From: Chloroflexota bacterium
GTDB taxonomy: Bacteria; Chloroflexota; Anaerolineae; UBA7937; B3-Chlor
Assembly: GCA_030603665.1 (NCBI GenBank)
Contig: JAUVXJ010000016.1
Span: 19,427 to 83,426 of the forward strand
Reading direction: 5' to 3'
Length of the DNA: 64,000 nucleotides
Shown here piece by piece: positions 60,209-64,000 of this stretch (the stretch's first letter is position 1; each line of letters opens with the position of its first letter). The notes below the pieces were generated by a model, which was not told the DNA's origin, did not search any database, and saw nothing but the letters and a program-made list of their open reading frames with translations. Both the position numbers and the translations under genes were made by a program.

Positions 60209-60421
60209 ATGCCCAAGATCAGGACTCACAAGACCACTTCGAAAAGGTTCAAGAGAACGTCTTCGGGTAAGATCCATCGGGTCAAGATCGGCAAGAGCCA
60301 TTTGCGCCGCAAGAAGCCGGGCCGAGTTTTGCGTTCCTTCGACAAGACTGTCGAGTTCGCCAACCCGGGGGGCGTCAAGCGCGTGAAGAGGTTGCTGCCC
60401 TATCTGGCGAAGAAGGGTTAG
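60209..60421 (+). CDS. rpmI: 50S ribosomal protein L35
   Basis: A 70-residue basic protein with the L35 pattern MPKIRTHKTTSKRFKRTSSG at the start, HLRRKKPG in the middle and VKRVKRLLPYLAKKG at the end. GGGAGGG precedes the ATG. It stands between infC and rplT as in most bacteria. L35 contacts 23S rRNA in the large subunit. Confidence 0.96.
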   Translation: MPKIRTHKTTSKRFKRTSSGKIHRVKIGKSHLRRKKPGRVLRSFDKTVEFANPGGVKRVKRLLPYLAKKG

Positions 60422-60464
60422 CCAGCCTGAAGGTCACATATGGGTTACCAAGGAGTGTAGTGAG

Positions 60465-60818
60465 TTGACAAGGGTAAGAGGGGGGCCTAGGGCTCGCAAA
60501 CGCCATAAGAGAGTCCTCAAGCTGACCAAGGGACAGCGGGGCACCAAGCACTCTCTCTACAGGAGAGCACACGAGGCCATGCTCAAGTCCCTTACCTATT
60601 CCTATCGGGATCGTCGGCGGCGCAAGCGGGACTTCCGACGGCTGTGGATATCCCGAATCAACGCGGCTGCACGAGAGCACGGAGTGCCGTACAGTCGCTT
60701 CATGGCAGGTCTGAGAGAGGCCGGGGTCGAGCTGGACCGGAAGGTGCTGGCAGATCTGGCCGTAAAGGATGCCGAGACCTTCGCTCACCTCGTCGAGGTG
60801 GCGAAGGCGGCGCAGTGA
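60465..60818 (+). CDS. rplT: 50S ribosomal protein L20
   Basis: A 117-residue L20, which binds 23S rRNA early in large-subunit assembly and often represses its own operon. It starts with TTG at 60465 after AAGGAG. The family features GGPRARKRHKRVLKLTKGQR, RRRRKRDFRRLWISRINAA and the C-terminal AGVELDRKVLADLA are all present. The stop overlaps the start of the methyltransferase gene (GTGA). Confidence 0.96.
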   Translation: MTRVRGGPRARKRHKRVLKLTKGQRGTKHSLYRRAHEAMLKSLTYSYRDRRRRKRDFRRLWISRINAAAREHGVPYSRFMAGLREAGVELDRKVLADLAVKDAETFAHLVEVAKAAQ

Positions 60819-61615
60819 TCACCAGCACGACGAATCGGAAGGTCAAGTACGTACGATCCCTGTACCGCAGGCCTGTCCGCCACCGGGAGGGGCGGTTTGC
60901 GGTCGAGGGGGTGCGGGTGATCGAAGAGATGGTTGAGGCGGGCCAAGAGCCCGTCTTTTTCTTTTGTACGGAGACTGGCGTCGCGAATCCCAGAGCCCAG
61001 GCGCTCGTGGAAGTGTTGGCTTCATTGGGTACTGAGGTGGTGCCTGTGAGCGAGGAAGTGATGCTCTTCATGGCAGACACCAAGACCCCACAGGGTATTC
61101 TGGCTGTAGCCGCATTTCCGCAGATCGAGCCCGTTGAGCCAGAGCTGAGCCTGATCTTGGATGGCGTGCGAGACCCTGGCAACCTGGGTACTATTCTGCG
61201 CACTGCCGAAGCCGCCGGGGTCGGAGGGGTCGTGACCCTGCGGGGCACAGTTGACGTCTTCAGCCCCAAGGTGGTGAGGGGAGGCATGGGCGCGCACTTC
61301 CGCCTGCCCATACTGGCGGACCGCAGCTGGGAGGAGGTGGAGGGGGCGCTGGAGCAGAGACAGATTCTGCTGGCCGATGCCGCAGGAGGTACCCTCTATG
61401 ACCAGGTGGACTGGACGGTACCGACCGCCCTCATCGTGGGAGGCGAGGCCCATGGCGCCGGCAGGAAGGCTCGCGGCTTTGCTGCTGAGAGAGTGACCAT
61501 CCCTATGCAGGGGAGCGCCGACTCACTGAACGTGGCCGTTGCCACCAGTGTCATGCTCTTCGAGGCGGCCCGGCAGGGACGGGCGGCCAGCCTGGCAGCT
61601 GAGGATGGTGGATGA
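60815..61615 (+). CDS. SpoU/TrmH-family RNA 2'-O-methyltransferase
   Basis: A 266-residue SPOUT methyltransferase. The frame opens at 60644, inside rplT, but GTG 60815 overlapping the L20 stop gives the usual start. An N-terminal substrate-binding domain (RHREGRFAVEGVRVIEEM) leads to the SpoU fold with motif 1 DGVRDPGNLGTILRTAEAAG (about residues 121-140), motif 2 IVGGEAHGAG (about 216) and motif 3 IPMQGSADSLNVAVATSVM (about 232-250). It methylates rRNA or tRNA ribose using SAM; this position after rplT is common for a 23S rRNA enzyme. Confidence 0.93.
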   Translation: MITSTTNRKVKYVRSLYRRPVRHREGRFAVEGVRVIEEMVEAGQEPVFFFCTETGVANPRAQALVEVLASLGTEVVPVSEEVMLFMADTKTPQGILAVAAFPQIEPVEPELSLILDGVRDPGNLGTILRTAEAAGVGGVVTLRGTVDVFSPKVVRGGMGAHFRLPILADRSWEEVEGALEQRQILLADAAGGTLYDQVDWTVPTALIVGGEAHGAGRKARGFAAERVTIPMQGSADSLNVAVATSVMLFEAARQGRAASLAAEDGG

Positions 61616-62306
61616 GGGAACAGCGCCCATAATCGAGCACAACACGTCTAGCACCCGTGATGGCCGTCGTCGTTGCTGCACCACCCCGACCGCAGACGGC
61701 CGCCACCATCACAGACCCGCGGACCGTTCAGTGATTCATCAACCACGTACCCGTCTGGCAAACCTCATCGTCAACCGCCTCACTCGCCTCCGCCCACTTG
61801 CCCTTCGGGCCTCTGTCTGCCTGGCGGATCGGTCGCAAGCCATACGGAAACCTCACAAGCTGCACTCTCCCCTTGACAACCTCCTCTGGCCTTGCCACCC
61901 TGACGTCGATGATGCTACAATAGCCTTGGAATCCTGTTGGTCAGCAGAGGGGATCGAGTCACTTGCCGATCCTGCTCCCTACTTCGCTGAGTAACGCTCA
62001 GAAAGGAGAGAGAGGTGACGAAGGCGAAGAAGTCCTGGATGGCGGTGGTGGCTGGGACACAGAGCTGCGAGGCGACCTGGAACGCGGCATCGGGGGCTAG
62101 CCCCAAGATCCTCTCGACTCCTGCCTGCGCGCGTGGTATGATACCTCTGCCTCACTGCCTGCACCCGAGCACCCCAGGGCCAGCCCGTTGACCCGGACTT
62201 TGCTAGCCAGGCCATCTTCTAGGGCGGGAGGATGAGTGTCATCTTGCGGTCAATGGTGTCGAGGGCGGTTGATACGCCACTCGTTAAACCACAAGGGTAG
62301 AGCACG
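61616..62306 (+). other. Intergenic region, 691 bases
   Basis: No gene is convincingly supported. A promoter lies at 61892-61921. Downstream of it GTG 62015, with GGAGAGAG just ahead, opens a 58-codon frame (to 62191, beginning MTKAKKSWMAVVAGTQ), whose end has low-complexity, non-protein-like composition. It is listed only as a possible small ORF or gene remnant. The part before 61890 is C-rich and shows nothing I can name. Confidence 0.4.
61892..61921 (+). promoter_or_regulatory. Candidate promoter in the 61.6-62.3 kb gap
   Basis: TTGCCA (61892-61897) and TACAAT (61916-61921), each five of six matches, with 18-base spacing. A second TTGACA at 61873 is too far from the -10 box. It may drive the small frame at 62015 and the membrane-DUF1566 gene at 62307. 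Confidence 0.5.
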
Positions 62307-63218
62307 ATGAAGCGTCTTGACAGGCGCCAGATATCAGGATGGACCGCGGTGGGTTTTTCTACCGTCATCACCTGCTTCTGGGCATTCTGGGGCATTATCG
62401 AGAACTTCCACGAAGGCTGGTATTACGAGTCCTTGCTGTCGAACGTGGGATTGATGCTCGTGCAGTATCTTAGCCCGATGCTCATCTTCATGGGAGTCAC
62501 GCTCGTTTCGATTTCTTGGCCCCGGGCTGGCGGTGTCCTGCATGTGATCTTCGCACTGCTCGCTGCTTGGTTCTTTCAAGCATTCACCAACACGGTCATG
62601 TTCTTGCTTATCGCGCCATTGATTGGGATTGGCGTGCTCTACTGGTTTGGTCGTCCCCAACCACGCAAGGTAGCTCTCACCCTGGCCATTGGACTTCCCA
62701 TCCTGACTCTCATCATATCTGGCATAGAACCCGTCCTCCGAGTGTCCCAACGTTTCGATGATGGTGATCTCCAAGCCCGATTGGTGCAGGGAAACGGGGT
62801 GAGTCTTTTCTGGGCACCTGATGGACCAGGATGGCCGTGCGGAGGGGCAAGCTGGTATGAAGCACAGCAGGTGTGCCAATATCTGGGCGAAGATGGTCTG
62901 ACCCCCGCCCCTATGCCACAGCACATTTGGCGATTGCCGACGGTGGATGAAGCCGTGCGTTCTATGGCTCGCCACGGCCAGAACAGCAGTGGGGTGTGGG
63001 ACGCAGAAACTGCCAAGGCTACCTACGAGATGACCCCTGACAAAGAATCTCCGCTGTGGAACGTACACTCCCAGGTGATCTACTGGTGGACGGCGACAGA
63101 GGCAGACGAGGAACGCGCCTACATCATTGTCTATGACGGAAAGGTGTGGCCGAGGGCAAAGCAACTCAGTCCGGCATACTTGGGGTTTAGATGTGTGAAG
63201 GAATCGTCACCGCCTTAG
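62307..63218 (+). CDS. Membrane protein with C-terminal DUF1566-like domain
   Basis: A 303-residue protein. The N-terminal 150 residues have about five hydrophobic helices (ISGWTAVGFSTVITCFWAFWG, VMFLLIAPLIGIGVLYWFG, ALTLAIGLPILTLIISGI). The C-terminal domain (about 160-300) carries the DUF1566/Lcl pattern: CGGASWYEAQQVCQYLG, IWRLPTVDEAVRSM, YWWTATEADEERAYIIVYDG and AYLGFRCVK. This fold, related to formylglycine-generating-enzyme and lectin-like domains, is usually extracellular and its role is often unknown. The helices would present it outside the membrane. It has no obvious partner nearby. Confidence 0.75.
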   Translation: MKRLDRRQISGWTAVGFSTVITCFWAFWGIIENFHEGWYYESLLSNVGLMLVQYLSPMLIFMGVTLVSISWPRAGGVLHVIFALLAAWFFQAFTNTVMFLLIAPLIGIGVLYWFGRPQPRKVALTLAIGLPILTLIISGIEPVLRVSQRFDDGDLQARLVQGNGVSLFWAPDGPGWPCGGASWYEAQQVCQYLGEDGLTPAPMPQHIWRLPTVDEAVRSMARHGQNSSGVWDAETAKATYEMTPDKESPLWNVHSQVIYWWTATEADEERAYIIVYDGKVWPRAKQLSPAYLGFRCVKESSPP

Positions 63219-63478
63219 CCAAACCGAACGGTACAGAATCGAGAAAGGAACCGCCTATGGCGGGGGGGCGTAGAGGGTGTCCCTCCATTCCCTCTCCAGC
63301 GTCACCCGCACCTGATGAAGCCATCCGATGTTTCGGAAAAGGGCACGCCCAGGGAAAGGTCGTGATTGCGGTGTAGCAGGCAATGTGTCAAACGAGGCTG
63401 CCTATCTGACCGGGTCACCCTGGACCCATACTCTGTACTCGGCGAAGGCGGACAAGCCTTCCAGCGCTGTGTCAAACG

Positions 63479-63746
63479 GTGATCGGCCGCCAGACGGAGC
63501 GGCTCAGCTTCGAACGTCGGGAAACCGAGTGGCAGGGGTGGATCTGGTGCACGGGAGTCTCTGGCAAGAGTGGGTGGGTGCCTGAGAACTGGGTGGAGAT
63601 CAGGGGCGATTCGTGTGATGAAGCGCGACTACGACGCCACTGAGCTCTTCGTTGGGGTGGGCGCGGCGCTGACTCTGGAGTTCGAGAAGAGCGGCTGGGC
63701 CTGGGCGACAACTGTTACAGGAGAAGGAATCACATGGATTGGTTGA
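63479..63746 (+). pseudogene. Frameshifted SH3-type protein remnant
   Basis: From GTG 63479 one frame reads VIGRQTERLSFERRETEWQG then WIWCTGVSGKSGWVPENWVE, the first SH3-like repeat. After 63614 the next repeat continues in the following frame as MKRDYDATELFVGVGAALTL then EFEKSGWAWATT. The junction GATTCGTGTGATGAAG would be in frame with one more TG unit, so a slippage deletion explains it. The second repeat then ends early, and the stop lies inside the next gene. The 260 bases before 63479 show only a short direct repeat, TGTGTCAAACG. Confidence 0.72.
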
Positions 63747-64000
63747 CAGACCCGCAGATATGGATAGCATTCTTCGCCCTCGTGGCCCTCGAACTTGTCC
63801 TGGGGGTGGACAACGTCATCTTCATTACGATCCTGGCCGGAGTACTGCCGGAGGATCAACGGCCAAGGGCGCGCACCGTGGGCCTGGGGATGGCGGTGCT
63901 TTCGCGCATCCTGCTTCTTTTCACGATATCCTGGATTATCGGCCTCACCGCGCCACTGTTCACGGTGTTTGGGTTCGAAATATCCGGGCGCGATATCATC
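63734..64000 (+). CDS. TerC-family integral membrane protein (partial)
   Basis: The first 89 codons of a TerC/Alx-family protein, cut by the window edge. The hallmark ALVALELVLGVDNVIFITIL (about residues 14-33) with two conserved acidic residues in membrane helices is present, followed by RARTVGLGMAVLSRILLLF. AGGAGAAGG precedes the ATG. TerC/Alx proteins are linked to tellurite resistance, alkaline pH and manganese efflux. The short segment is enough for the family but not for a specific role. Confidence 0.9.
   Translation, partial: MDWLTDPQIWIAFFALVALELVLGVDNVIFITILAGVLPEDQRPRARTVGLGMAVLSRILLLFTISWIIGLTAPLFTVFGFEISGRDII

Noticed and set aside
61539..61994. 151-codon frame after the methyltransferase gene
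   Set aside because: It starts inside the methyltransferase gene, has low-complexity His/Arg/Pro content and no ribosome binding site.

Overview
The window looks like a contig from an anaerobic, GC-rich bacterium, most probably a member of the Chloroflexota (Anaerolineae or a relative). This is inferred from gene content: a glutamate-mutase-L-like/DUF6754-like/zinc-ribbon membrane cluster that I associate with that phylum, menaquinone synthesis, many ferredoxin-type and tungsto-enzyme subunits, and anaerobic aromatic ring chemistry. No rRNA, tRNA or CRISPR was seen. Nearly all promoters that can be read are strong sigma-70 type, and I found no recognisable transcription regulator.

Left arm, minus strand (1-13.3 kb): a roughly 2,800-residue secreted SBBP/RHS-repeat protein ends in a polymorphic-toxin-like domain with a HELAH zinc-protease motif. 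It has its own promoter. Upstream lies a four-gene operon: family 4 uracil-DNA glycosylase, FtsK translocase, MenA-like prenyltransferase and hotdog thioesterase. From 13.7 to 21.2 kb, plus strand, a tight cluster of eight mostly uncharacterised genes encodes membrane proteins, a double zinc-ribbon membrane protein, a GlmL/MutL-type ASKHA ATPase without its glutamate mutase, and a KOW-like protein. It is a good candidate for an undescribed envelope-associated system.

The centre (21.3-49.4 kb) is an anaerobic aromatic-acid catabolic island. Genes for dearomatisation and ring opening are present: a benzoyl-CoA reductase B-type subunit with one ATP-dependent activase, a dienoyl-CoA hydratase-like crotonase, 6-hydroxycyclohexenecarbonyl-CoA dehydrogenase and 6-oxocyclohexenecarbonyl-CoA hydrolase. 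They sit with 3-hydroxyacyl-CoA dehydrogenase, crotonase and thiolase for the first beta-oxidation steps, two CoA ligases, an MFS carrier, a five-gene Liv-type ABC importer, indolepyruvate:ferredoxin oxidoreductase and a GlcD-type FAD/Fe-S/CCG protein. Read together they could take an imported aromatic acid to glutaryl-CoA plus acetyl-CoA.

From 49.4 to 59.4 kb one promoter-to-terminator unit encodes a tungsten AOR-family enzyme with a BamC-like ferredoxin subunit, two HdrA-like flavoproteins, MvhD/FlxD, FlxC-, FlxB- and FlxA-like subunits, an HdrC-like protein and a MoaD-like protein. This is a predicted NAD(P)H/ferredoxin electron-bifurcating or confurcating tungsto-enzyme complex with no HdrB. 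It resembles class II benzoyl-CoA reductase (Bam) but has a Flx-type rather than Nuo-type NAD(P)H module, and is the most striking system in the window. The right arm (59.4-64 kb) is housekeeping: infC (ATT start), rpmI, rplT and an SpoU methyltransferase, then a membrane-DUF1566 protein, a frameshifted SH3 pseudogene and the start of a TerC-family gene.
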